DNA from: Steromphala cineraria
Lineage: Eukaryota; Mollusca; Gastropoda; Trochida; Trochidae
Assembly (NCBI GenBank): GCA_916613615.1
Contig: OU744736.1
Coordinates: 14,829,724-14,893,723 of the forward strand
Direction: 5' to 3'
Length of the DNA stretch: 64,000 nucleotides
Shown: one piece after another, positions 25,801 through 36,552 of the stretch
Layout: each line of letters opens with the position of its first letter
Position numbering within the stretch: the stretch's first letter is position 1
Translations under genes and position numbers: made by a program
Notes under the pieces: model-generated
What the model was told of the DNA's origin: nothing
The model's database searches: none
What the model saw: only the letters and a program-made list of their open reading frames with translations

Positions 25801-27748
25801 CAAACTGTAATGTAAGGTAAGCCTCAATCTATATTCATTACTATTTAAAACTACACAATGGTATTATAGGACACTGGAAGCTGAATGTGAAGTTGACATA
25901 TTACTGCAGATTTAAATATTTTGGTTAAAAAGACTTCTTTTGAAGAATTATGCAATTTAACTTACTTTTGGAAAAATTAAGTTTTTTTTTTATTTATGGG
26001 GTTAATTTGTATGTTAGCTTTATTTTCAAATATATGACTCTAATACTATGATACACAGCTCAAAATAATGGGAGTTCATTCTTTTAAAAGAATTAATTTT
26101 TACAAAGGCTGAGTCCACCTGACCTATTAAAGGGTTAAAATGAATAATATTTCGAAATTTTATCCATATGCCTAATTAGAGCATGCATTGACAGGCATAT
26201 TTGCATCATCAATTATGCACTCCACAAATATTGTGTAAGGTATCCGCCAAATGTCAATCCTTGTCTCCATGTGGTTACTTGGAAAAAAGTCAGACCATGG
26301 TCCAAATATCTAATATTCACATTATATATCATGAATCTTGCAAGCATTTCTAAGCAGGTGAACCCAGCCAAGGGAGGATAACTCTGACCAAGGGGAGATT
26401 ACTCTTGTCAAGGGAGATAACTCTGATTCCAGCCTCTTTCCACATGTGATATGTTATATTACAGGCTATGCACCAGTGAACTTCAGATCATTCAATCTAT
26501 TTACATGTAAACAAACAACAGTGCACATTTTACTCATATGGTCGGCTTTTAAAGCTTGCATGAATTTCTACCCTGCACAGAAGAATCGATTTCTGCTGTT
26601 TTCATAATTTCATCCAATCTTCATGCAAAATAAACAATCCTTAATTTAATGAAGTATAACCAGGTTTACATTCCATCATTGAAAGAAACATAACAACAAA
26701 TCTGTTGCAAAAACATTTTTTTCACAAGCCATAAATATGTATATTTACAACAACTACTCAACATTGAAACCTGCATGCATAAAAGATTCTTCATAACAGA
26801 TAGTGCATAATACACAATAGCAACTTAGCTTAACATTCTGAAAAAAGTGAAGAAATGACCTGTAGGCACAAAATGACTTAACAAAGTATAATGATTGGAA
26901 TCTGTGACACCATACTTAAGCATGGCACTGTCGTAACGCTTTCCAGACAACAAACTTCAGTTGAAGTCTGAAATTATTTTATGTTTGCTTGTCAGCCAAG
27001 ATGTCTGTAATTGTTAAATTATGGACCTTTCTTTTGGTTGACATCGTAGCAATGTTCATGTCGCCTGGGATTTTGCCATATTGTGGCCATCAATATGTGG
27101 AATCAGTATTTAGGGCACTTGAGTTCCATCCTCAGGAGAAAGGATCCTGTATGCAAATGAATTTCTTGCATTTCCCATGTGATATCTTTGACATTGGATG
27201 AGTTTAGTTGCCGTCCTTGTGACCACATGATTGTTGACGAATATTAGAAGTAGATCGAGTTCATGAGTTCAAGAATGTTGAATGAATTTTGATCTTTCAC
27301 TGTAGAGTGATTAAGAAGATTTAAGTTTAAAGATGAAATCATCACATGTGATTTAAAAAAAAAATAAATTCTGAAATGATTACGATCTCAAACACAGATT
27401 CAAGATTCAAATTTTTAGAACTTAAATTCTGTCTCCCATTTCAGTCTTCTTGAGAATCACAAGATCTACAACTTTTGGGTTCTTGGATTCTGGAGAGATT
27501 ATGATTTGAACAATGATCACAAAATCTAAATTCTAATATTTGTCATATTAAGAGATCTGCCATGAAAGTCTTCATGAGAATCACAAGTTCGATAACTACC
27601 ACTCTGTGCCTGGAGCCAATCACAGGTCTCCATGTTTTTGAATCGTCGATGCAGGGTAGAATATAGTTAGTGTTAAGGCAATACAAGATCCGACCGTCTT
27701 TTCATATCACAAGATAATTTCTCAAACAAACGATGAAGTCATGTTACC
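22841..27748 (-). other. 3' flank of the gene, possible 3' UTR
   Basis: No coding region is supported here. The stretch lies directly downstream of the minus-strand stop codon at 27749, so some of it should be 3' UTR. AATAAA motifs occur on the minus strand near 26019, 25990, 25023, 24732 and 23697. The last is followed on the minus strand by a T/G-rich stretch, but the true cleavage site cannot be chosen from sequence alone. Near 26358-26425 three short units of 'caagggagataactct' type lie in tandem, a motif common in mollusc DNA. A short block 'agtcttc.tgagaatcacaa' occurs twice (about 27441 and 27563). Confidence 0.35.
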
Positions 27749-28111
27749 CTATGATCCTCGTACACTTTGCGACGATGTTACAAAGTTCGTGAGATGCCAA
27801 ACACTAATCACACACAAAGCTAACATGACTTTGATATTTAAATTGTCAAAACTGGTGTTGGCTCCGCCTCTTGATTTCTCCTCCCGATCGCGAATTATTT
27901 TGTCCACGATAATGTTGTTGTTGTTGTTGTTGTTGTCCGTTGGCATGATCGGATTTGGTAGATAAGTGGTTGGAGGTCGTTGAGTTTGGGGTTCAAAGGT
28001 CGGCAGAGGGCAAATCATCTTGTCTTCATTTCTTAGCCAGATGTGGATTCCAAACAGTTTGAACTTGGGGTTGTACATACAAGATGGAAGCATGCTTGTA
28101 TCGAATGTGAA
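27749..28111 (-). CDS. Unrecognised surface/secreted protein, last coding exon
   Basis: Terminal exon, phase 0, entered through the acceptor 'atttcttgcag' (AG at 28113-28112) and ending at TAG (27749). It encodes 120 residues. The first 37 or so continue the conserved body, with two cysteines (SCMYNPKFKLFGIHIW, then a Cys-Pro about 15 residues on). Then comes a Pro/Thr-rich linker and a run of seven Asn encoded by AAC codons, then a charged stretch with an N-glycosylation sequon (NTS). Last is a hydrophobic segment of about 18 residues (VMLALCVISVWHLTNFVT) with an eight-residue polar tail. The tail could be a transmembrane anchor or a GPI signal. The short polar end argues slightly for a membrane span. 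The function is unknown. Confidence 0.85.
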   Translation of the reverse strand, partial: FTFDTSMLPSCMYNPKFKLFGIHIWLRNEDKMICPLPTFEPQTQRPPTTYLPNPIMPTDNNNNNNNIIVDKIIRDREEKSRGGANTSFDNLNIKVMLALCVISVWHLTNFVTSSQSVRGS

Positions 28112-28803
28112 CTGCAAGAAATTATGAGAATAATTGTTAGATCACAATTCTTAAGGGGTATGAACAGTTTGGCAGATAAGCTAACATACCTACTAGCGTA
28201 GTAAGTAGATAGCTAACCAGCTGCTTTGGTACATGATTCAAATTTGAAATTTCAAAACGATCAATTAATATTTGAATTCAATCTCATCAATTCTTTATTT
28301 GGCATAAATGCATGAGAAGACAAGGATTTTAGAAATATATCATCCTTCTCCATTAGGGTATATTTATCTTTGAGAATCCTACAAATGAGGGAAAGCTTGT
28401 GAAAGCAATCCCAGGATTGTAAAAGTCTAATTGATGGAACAGGACGAACTATGGTCAACTTCTATACTCACAATGGTGATATGAGTTCTAGTAACGTCTT
28501 GGGGTCAAGTACTTCCTACGCAAAGTCTAAAACACCAGTTTCCGAACTGTCAGTTTTATGCCTTGCTGTAGACCCTTGACTTTTCTGTGCTTGCTCTCTA
28601 GATTACTATGAGAGAAAGCAATAGTCCAATCAAAAAGTAACCGGAGGTTGCTTACAATCGCCTGTATGGGCGCTGATATCAGCACAGAAAATTCAAGGGT
28701 GTGCAGCAAGGCATAAAACTGAAATTTTGAAAACTGGCGTTTTAGGCTTTCCGTAGGAAGATAGCGGTCATGAAGAAAATGTGTTAAGATATCGCACACT
28801 TAC
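28112..28803 (-). other. Intron (692 bp)
   Basis: Starts with donor GTAAGTG after the exon ending at 28804 and ends with TTGCAG before 28111. It separates two phase-0 ends. Most of its centre is the foldback element at 28512-28760. Confidence 0.8.
28512..28760. mobile_element. Foldback element with 80-bp inverted arms
   Basis: The arms at 28512-28591 and 28681-28760 are reverse complements over 80 ungapped positions with about 10 mismatches. The ends read CTTCCTACG and CGTAGGAAG, and the arm interior includes 'cagttttatgccttgctg'. The 89-bp centre contains a further short inverted pair ('ttgctctct' and 'agagaaagcaa'). No clear target-site duplication can be fixed. This is a foldback MITE or an inverted duplication, and as part of the pre-mRNA intron it would form a long imperfect hairpin. 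Confidence 0.8.
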
Positions 28804-28982
28804 TGGATAGACCTTGGGGTCAAGCCTGAACCAGCGGAGGTCCGTGTTGTACTGTTTGAGAGGGACCCCCTGGAAGACCCAGCCGAAAGCCCCGAGTTGC
28901 CCCTCGGTGTTGTACATGAGGAATACGGGGTAGAGACTCTCACAACGCATACCCTTGTCAAGGTTCTTGAAGTAGTGCAGAC
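28804..28982 (-). CDS. Unrecognised surface/secreted protein, internal exon
   Basis: Internal exon of 179 nt between acceptor 'aattcttcaccag' and donor GTAAGT. It enters in phase 1 (two bases complete a Gly codon) and leaves in phase 0. It encodes 59 whole codons reading LHYFKNLDKGMRCESLYPVF, then LMYNTEGQLGAFGWVFQGV and a tail ending in DPKVYP. Codon use is GC-richer than its surroundings, and the sharp fall in complexity at both splice sites supports a real exon. The motif run HYF, a Cys, LYPVF, MYN and AFGW looks like the core of a folded extracellular domain. I cannot name the family. The first ~57 nt and the adjoining intron are tandemly copied upstream at 29064-29118. Confidence 0.9.
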
Positions 28983-29250
28983 CTGGTGAAGAATTAATTA
29001 TTAATTATTGATAAACATAAAATAATTGGTTTTCGGTGAAATATCAATTATAGCAAACACGCTAGGTAGAGACTATTACACCGCATACCCTTGTCTAGGT
29101 TCTTGAAGTAGTGCAGACCTGGTGGAAAATTAATTATTAATTATTACTAAATAATCATAAGGTTGTTGTTAATTATAAGATTTTTTGATAAATATGAATA
29201 TTATGTGGTTGTCGGTGAAATATTTATTAAAATAAACAAACAAGGTAGAG
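28928..29250 (-). repeat. Tandem duplication of an exon's acceptor end
   Basis: A unit holding the 5' part of the exon at 28982-28804, its acceptor and about 80 bp of intron is repeated. The copied exon start lies at 29118, exactly 136 bases from the real one at 28982. The third boundary ('aaggtagagactcc', about 29243) marks the end of the second copy, which has grown to about 180 bp. Intron parts match through 'aattaattattaatt' and 'tcggtgaaatat'. Confidence 0.85.
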
Positions 29251-29880
29251 ACTCCTATGAACTACAACTAGTATCATATAAGTTATGTTTGCACATGTGC
29301 AGATTTACTTTTAGACCAAAGTTATAGACATTATAATTTTGACTGACCCCTTTCTGAAGAGAACATAGCAAGGTATGAATCTGATTTTACGGAAGTTCAT
29401 GTAGTGTATATCTGCATGTCTTATCAACTGTGTTGTGAGAAAAAAAGTTTTGAAAGGAAATATTGACTCAAACGGGATACAAATTAAGAAGGTTTCTACT
29501 GAACATAGTCTGACAAGATATTGCTGCATCTTCTAGTTTTAGTTAAATGCCGATAGAATTAAGATAATTTGAAAAGAATGAAAAATGCGAGTTGTGATCA
29601 TGTTGAATTAATGAATCACAGGAATTACATACTCCTTGTCACCGAACGCTCCTTTCAAAGTTCTTGTGATTGGTGAGCTGAGTTTACATCAAAACATGGG
29701 ACTGAATGGGCTGTGCTAAGACAGTTTGTGAGAGGAAAACCAATTACAACGAGTTTGTATCCAGATAGAGTCAATTTTGAAAGTTTAATTCCCTGGAGCA
29801 CCGTCAATTAGATTTGATCAGCTGTGTGTATCTGTGTTTTAAAAACTGACGTATTCTGAAATAATCCATTTTTTTCTTAC
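28983..29880 (-). other. Intron (898 bp)
   Basis: Donor GTAAGAAAA follows position 29881 and the acceptor CACCAG precedes 28982. The half next to the downstream exon is built from a tandem duplication that carries a copied exon end. The rest is AT-rich with no other feature. Confidence 0.8.
29048..29118 (-). pseudogene. Duplicated exon fragment with intact acceptor
   Basis: Read on the minus strand from 29118 in the phase left by the upstream exon, this copy encodes GLHYFKNLDKGMRCNSLY and then five unrelated residues before TAA at 29050-29048. It has one Glu-to-Asn change compared with the real exon. The acceptor 'ttttccaccag' remains usable. There is no matching downstream donor near the duplicated part. 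It is either a dead duplicate or an alternative terminal exon. Confidence 0.7.
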
Positions 29881-30054
29881 CCATTTTTGGGATACAGTTG
29901 CCCCGTTTCCATTCCTTGGATAGGCGATGTTGTTCGAGAGGTATTTTCTCGTACTGTTCCTCTATCTTGTAGCCCATCTGAATGTAGAGACCCTTGGCGG
30001 AGTGGACATGATACGAGTACGGGTTGCAGATCAAACTTGGGTGCTTGAAGTACG
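29881..30054 (-). CDS. Unrecognised surface/secreted protein, internal exon
   Basis: Internal exon of 174 nt, entered from acceptor 'tttatatttcag' and left at donor GTAAGAAA, phase 1 at both ends. It encodes 57 whole codons plus a shared Ala at the start and a shared Gly at the end. The peptide opens YFKHPSLICNPYSYHVHSAK, continues with GLYIQMGYKI and ends EWKRGNCIPKM(G). Two cysteines are present. The order YF, P, IC, then GLYIQMG, then W and GNC, suggests a conserved extracellular fold that carries on into the next exon (HYF). A phase-1 symmetric exon could be skipped without a frameshift. Its acceptor-side end has two decayed tandem copies just upstream. Confidence 0.9.
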
Positions 30055-30240
30055 CTGAAATATAAACATAAGTTGTTAGAAAATATATCTGAGCTTAAGT
30101 AACATTAATGCAGATCAAGTGTGTGTGCTTGAAGTACTTTGAAATCAGAAAATGAGTTGTTAGGAAATATGTATCATTGGTATCCATATTGCAGATCAAA
30201 CCTTGGTGCATGAAGTAGGAGAACTCATAAAATAAGCTGT
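30026..30240 (-). repeat. Tandem copies of a second exon's acceptor end
   Basis: The block beginning 'gcagatcaa' on the plus strand occurs at 30026 (inside the real exon), 30110 and 30191, with spacings of 84 and 81 bases. Each copy carries the first ~29 exon bases ('gcttgaagta' or 'gcatgaagta') and then an intron part ending 'gttgttaggaaatatgtat' or similar. The two upstream copies have lost the consensus acceptor. The one at about 30141 keeps only AAAG, and the one near 30222 has no CAG. Confidence 0.75.
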
Positions 30241-31429
30241 GAGGAAATATGTATCCTTGGTTATATCTATTGTTATTGTTAAAATTAAATCAAATGTCTT
30301 TAATAACATTTTAGAGAGATTGGTAAATAACACAATATATTTTATTCAATATGGCTGTCGTTAAAATAAACAATATTTTTTGGCTCAGGTGAATCAGCTT
30401 GATGTTTCAGATAATAGAATCTTTTGTTTATGATTATAATCAAACATTTGACTTCATCGAAGCATAAGAAAACTAGCATTTCTAAATGATGATAATACTT
30501 TCTATTTCTTCTGAAATGTCAAGTTGCAAAGATTATTTGATAGATAAGAAGAAATGTCAGAATAGATATCAATTTCATATTTTGTATGCATGAACAAATA
30601 ATATGAAATCAAAGCTGATCAAAATTTCTATTTTGAATTAAAAATACATATCATTTTGTCTGTATGCTTTAAATAATTTTATCTTTTTGCTAAGAAGAGC
30701 TATGAAATTGTTCAATATTCTGATTCCATAGTAACATTTAAATCAAACTCAGGAAATGAATCACATATAATTTCATCTTTGCAAATAAGACATTTGTTAC
30801 GATCTTGTTAATGTGCCAATTGATCCTTTACGACAATTTCCAGTCTCCAGAGAAAATTATTTTGTATGTTTACCAAGAAATAAGGCAATATTAATCCGGA
30901 GTCGTAATATTTCTTTCAATACAACAAGACATAATTTGATAATGTCAGGAAGTAATTGATTTAATTTCGCCCAAGATTAAAACATTCCTATATCTGTCCA
31001 GTGGAATGCAATAAGGCGGAGCGTTTAGTGATATTTTTGCGTATTTTGTCAATATTGCCTGTTGTTTTCCTGCATTACGAATTCTGGTAACTCCTGCCAC
31101 AGGGTGCTGACACTATGTTACCAAGTGTTGCTAATTCTTATTACACCTGAGGCTTGGTTTGGAGGGAAAGCAATTTTTATTGACATAAACTGTTCCTCAT
31201 TGCCTTGCCTCTTCCGCCAGTTCTGTTAAAAGCTTGCTACGATTAAACTACACGTTGAGACAAGGGCAGATACAGCCATATTGAATCAAGAGAAATACTT
31301 AAGATTTTATCCAGATAATGTTGTTAAGTTGGTAGCATTACAAAAAAAACTTTTGGCTCCAAATTTTGGTGAGGTGATTTGGGGTTTAACGCTGCTTCTA
31401 GAGTATTTTACTTATATCTTGCCTTCTAG

Positions 31430-31620
31430 TATTATTGCAGGGAGAAAGCCTGCAATGCTATTGTTGCTTTGCATTGCAGGGAAACCTGTGAGCATCGACT
31501 GGAACTAGCCAACCACGGGCACAAAAATTCAGTGCACCCAAACCATACCATGTGTAGAACAGTTCTGTTGTTGAGACCCTGGCGGGATTCGAACCCGACA
31601 TCTTGGACATATTTTAAAGT
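31430..31620 (-). repeat. tRNA-derived SINE-like fragment
   Basis: On the minus strand the perfect B box GGTTCGAATCC lies at 31595-31585, in 'gggttcgaatcccgccaggg'. It is followed by a unique-looking body and, at 31448-31482, a hairpin with 10-bp arms (cctgcaatgc and gcattgcagg). No A box is visible upstream of the B box, so the 5' end of the head is missing or decayed. Confidence 0.55.
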
Positions 31621-33930
31621 TTTATGTATGTTCACAATAAAGATGAATGACAACTTCTTTATTGTAAAAGCACAACATTTTACCGGAGGGATGATGGGAA
31701 TAGAAAAAGGGGATTCATATTTATTTCAAAGCAAAGCACAGAAAACATTTAAACAATGACCCAGGCAGCCTGATGAAAGATATTTTCCTAATTTTCATAA
31801 TAAAGAAGTTGTTAATATCTTGCTGTTCCTAGTATTGCCACTTCTAAATATCTTTGAAAAATTTGAATAAAGAAGTTTTTAGCAGGCAAAGTGTTGGGAT
31901 TTAACCTTTACATTTAATTATCAAGAATTTCATTTTAAATTTCTTCTTGTAGTTCTCCTCTTGTATAATAACTGTGTTATCATTCAAGTAGCGTTTCTGA
32001 GTCCAGAAATAATTCAGTTATGTTTTTCATTTTGATAAGAAATGTGAGCCATTAGAATTCTTGAAATAATTGGCATTTTACTTTCAGCGAAAAAATACAT
32101 CTCGCTTTCATATTATTAAGTTGTGCAATTTTAGCAAAAACGGTAAATGAAGCTGTGATCTCGTTATAATTCAAAATATTTGGTTTGCCGTGTTTTCTGT
32201 TTTGATATCCCTTATCTAAGAACATAACTGACACGCTGAAACTGTCAATCGCAAAAGTCTTCAAGATAACCCTGCCAAGGAATTTTATTCATAGTTATAA
32301 GAATAAAAACATCTAAGCTTCTATTTTCGATAAACGTACTTGAAATTTGGTACTAATGTATTGATAAAGCCTGAATTTATGTCGATCCTAAAGAAATGTT
32401 GCCTTTCAAACATCAAGCAAGTTGTTCTTCACCAAATAAAAAGGAAGTTTGAGTTTTTAAACTGATTTTAAAGGTTAGATGTAGATTCTAATTTCAGTTT
32501 TATTTACCATTTACTTTTAAGGTGATGTAAGAAAAAGAAGAAGTTTGCCAAAGTGTTTTTAACACTTGAACAAGAAGGAACTTTTTTGTGTTTTCTGGTT
32601 CAATCAGAACACAAGAACCCAAAATTTCAAACTAAAATATTCACCAAGATGTACGTGTTAACAATAACACATTCATTCACAAAGCAAATAGGTTTTGGCC
32701 AATTTCTTTCCCAATCAGAAACTCTGATACAAGACACTATAGTATTATTTGTCCAATCAGAGACATCAACACATCTTTCACAAATATTTTGACCAATCAC
32801 TGCCAGCGACACAAGATGAAACTGTTATATGTCACGTGAGAACCAGTGACACAAGATATTCCATCCAAGTTTGTTCCACCTGTTCCAAGCTCACAAAAGC
32901 AATAAAGTTTATTTTGGAAAGAAGATGCACTAAGTCGCATCTTGGCAACTGATTTTACTTTCTTCCACATCCTGCCTTGTTAGTTCAGGAGTTTTATTGC
33001 CAGGGATACAGTTCGACCATTTTCACATGATTCAAACAGACTCAAACAGTTCTTGTTTTACATTTAGAAACTTATTTTCACTCTTGTGATCGAGTTTACA
33101 TACTTTTCTCAAGTTTTACTTTTTTCATACGTTATTTTAAGTATTTGAAGCTGTTATCTTTGAAATTTTTTTTGAAAATGCAAACTTATTCTATTTTATT
33201 TGTATTTTCATGAAATTCAATTGTAATCTTAAGAATTAAAGCATATACTTATATCAAGGTATGCATGTTATTTGTTGAAGATTGATAAAGAAATTCTTGC
33301 ATTGAAGAAATGATGTAACCATTTTGGCATTTTCAAATTTAGAATTGTTGCAATATTTGGTATTAAATTATCAATGTGCTTTTTGATAAGGAATTGTTAT
33401 CTTCTGAATACAAAATCATTTCCTGAATATTTCATGTGTGAAATGTCCCTTTATGAAAGCACACAATATCATACAAAAGTTTTGAAAAGGTATGATGATA
33501 AAATGTCATGTTTCCAATTCTACTTTCAAGCTCCTGCAATAAAACCAGAATTATATCAACCCCCAATATTTGCTATGACAGAAAAAAAGGATTTTTTTTT
33601 AGTTTATTTCATTGAGAAAAATCATTTACCTTCAGCCAATAAAAATGTTATTGACAGAATTATCAGACCAATGACCAAGTTCACTTTTATTTATTTTGTT
33701 GGCCTGCAACAAGGTTATCTCATCTTCCCTGTATCTTTTAAGACAAAAAAATCTTTTTCAAATTGTTATTAAATTAACTTAATTTTAAACTTGTATCAAT
33801 AACCTTATATTGCTAAATTGTATTAATGCCTGGTTTGACATATGACTTAAATTGCTTTTAATAAGTTCGTTATACCCTTCTCTAGAACCCTCTTCTAGTG
33901 TTCTGCCCTTCATCTGCCCACACTAGTTCC

Positions 33931-34294
33931 TTAAAGGGGCAGTAGCACGTTTGTCGATAATTTTATATTTTATATTTTTCACTGATAATTGCAAGTTAAT
34001 GCTTAATGTAATATTTTGATAGTGTCTAAAATCTCATTACACAAGCCAATCATCCATAGTCAGAGACCAAAGTATGAAGTTTTACCTAAAATCCATTGGC
34101 AGCCATTTTGTGTGAACACCTTTTATTCATTTTGTGTAAGAAAAAGGAATCGCATGGCTAAAGTTTGCGTTATATATTTGAATTATTACTGCTTCGTTTA
34201 GTTTAAATACATTGTCTTTCAATTGGAACCATTTATTTTCATTTTCCTGACATCACCTTATATTCCCCCTAAAAACGTGCTACTTCCCCTTTAA
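33931..34294 (+). mobile_element. TTAA-type MITE, intact copy
   Basis: The element spans 33935-34290 (356 bp), flanked by TTAA at 33931-33934 and 34291-34294. Its termini are inverted: 'aggggcagtagcacgttt' at the left and 'aaacgtgctacttcccct' (with one base off) at the right. There is no coding capacity. It is near-identical in length and content to the copy at 63273-63628, also inside this gene. The TTAA duplication again suggests mobilisation by a piggyBac-like transposase. Confidence 0.9.
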
Positions 34295-35863
34295 GTAGGT
34301 AGAGGTGTACATGTTTCAAGTTAGGTTTATTGTTTCAAGCGTAACTTACCTACAAGAACACTTAGAAGGAAATGAAAACTGCCATGATATTTATGTGCTT
34401 TGCTCGTTTGACGTTAAGTTGCGAGCGATACGCTTCTGAATAAACCTTTGTCAGTCAGGCTTCCGCGAGAATGAAGGTTAAAAACTAGAACATGCATAAG
34501 AAGACGAAATTTAAACACCTTTGAAAACATACTTGGATTTCTATCAGGATCTGTTTTGCTAGAGAGTGAAACATATGCTTTTGAGTATAGACTGGTTACA
34601 TTAGATAGTGGATGAGAGATGTGAAAGTCTGCCAATGTATACAGAACTCATTTGTTTTATTAACCATCGAACTGCCGTGGTAGAAATAAGTCACTGTCAA
34701 GGTAGATGATTAAAACCCACCAAGCAGAGAAAGGGTTAAACCTACTGAAGTCAGCATGACAGATTGGTTATACTTCTATGAAGAGACTGGGATTCTTTAC
34801 TGAAATATCTCAGAAATGTTCATTTTGTCTATTGTGATAAATATTCCACCATCACTATGTAAAATGTTTTTTTTGGCAGAAAAAAACTCGCTTTGCAACA
34901 ACAACAAAATCTGGAAATGATATTCTTCATTGTTAATAAACTTTATAAACTTTATCACTAAGAAACTCATTATACTCCTTGGCTCCTTAATTAGGGATTG
35001 TTTAACAATTCTAAGTGGTCAATTCATCTATTAAGGAATCACAACTCAAAGAAGGAAATAATAGGGGACTAGTCATTCTTAATGCATGCTACATTTAGGT
35101 AAACTTTTCACTTATTTCTATGCAAATGACACCATCTAAATCCAGCTATCTGCTTTCTAGAACAGAGATTAAGTTTAGCTTTTTAAGGGTTAACAATTGA
35201 ATAAAATCTGTTTAATCTGTTTTTCTTGTACTTAAAAGAAATGAAACAGAATTGCAATATCCTTTACTGTTGACATTCTTATTAAAGTTTTTGAAAAAAA
35301 AATCAACATTTCCTGTACTGCCAGTGTTAACTAATATAAAAAATTCAATGTTTTGCCTGGTGATAGAAAATGTTCAACAAGGGTTTAAAAAGTGTTAAAT
35401 TCTTTTTCGAACTTTTATTTTACATTATTCTTTAAAAAGAATTTAAGATTGGAAAAGTTTTTGATGTAATTGGTTACAAGGGTTTTTCAATGAAAATCTG
35501 CCTGATCAAACCGTCTTTGTAAATAGAGCTGTAAGGAGTTCTGATGTGTGATATTGTCAGTGATATGTTGCACACCCTGTGGCGGAGGTCTCGACCTCCC
35601 ATTACTCTTTGAAAGTCAACATGCATTCTTAGATCGGTATATATGCCTTCTTACACCGACAGGCCGGAAAAAATATCCTTTTTACCGGCATTCATACTTC
35701 AAGCAGGATGTTTCGCAACAGAAAAATGTCGCTTCTTATTTTCTTTGGATATTTGTCAGAATCGCTCTAGTCTACAAGACAATATGTTGTTAGGTTGTTG
35801 TAAATGGCATTCAACATGTCTGCACTTGTAACAACTTCAAACCAAATGGTCTTGTTTTTCAAA

Positions 35864-36552
35864 TTCTAGAAAACAGGTTCGAGATTTTGATAAGATTGCT
35901 CATCTTATTTAATGTTTTGCCAAGAACGTTGTAAATGTCATTCAAACACAAAGAAAACCGTTTTTCCTCTTATCGGCACCAATGTCCCTATTTTGCCCAA
36001 GGATAAAATACTTGGTACTTGTAAGAAGGAAACCTGCTCATAGAACAAGGTGCTTTTAACTTCAGTGGAATTGATACATTTTTTTAAAGAATGTTGGTAG
36101 TGTATAAATATCCCTGAAGTAACATATACAATTATGTCAATTTTAGGGCAAATTTTAAGAACGCCAAAAGTTACAAAAGCGACTCAAAAGTAACAAAGTT
36201 TTATTCTGTCGGACTGGCAAGTTTCCTCACGCTGATATTTTTCAATATTCCATAAGCGGTTGGACACAAAGCAATTAATTTCTCACTACTTTATCTCTTT
36301 TACTTATCAGAGAGGATTAGTTATTTGGATTAGTAAGAGGAAATACGGTACTCGATGTCATTTTGTTTGCATATCCTTTGTTTCATCTTTTAAGCAGGTG
36401 TAAGACTTGCCGACCTGAAGGTATCTTTTTAGGAATGTTTCTTACATTCTCGAGAACAGCATTTGAAATTTTGATAAGATTGCACATCTTGTACAGTGTT
36501 TTTAGAAGGAAAAGAAGAGCTTGAAAATGTCATTCAAACCTAGAAAACAGTT
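35864..36552. repeat. Diverged direct duplication, spacing about 583 bp
   Basis: The block at about 35864-35960 recurs at 36446-36552. It shares 'attct.gagaaca', 'attttgataagattgc.cat' and 'aaatgtcattcaaac', then 'agaaaac'. Function unknown, probably an old segmental duplication inside the intron. Confidence 0.6.

Noticed and set aside
28527..28799. 90-codon minus-strand open frame
   Set aside because: Lies over the foldback element in the intron; not connected in phase to the exons.
33374..33772. 132-codon plus-strand open frame
   Set aside because: AT-rich, no recognisable motif, inside the intron of the opposite-strand gene.
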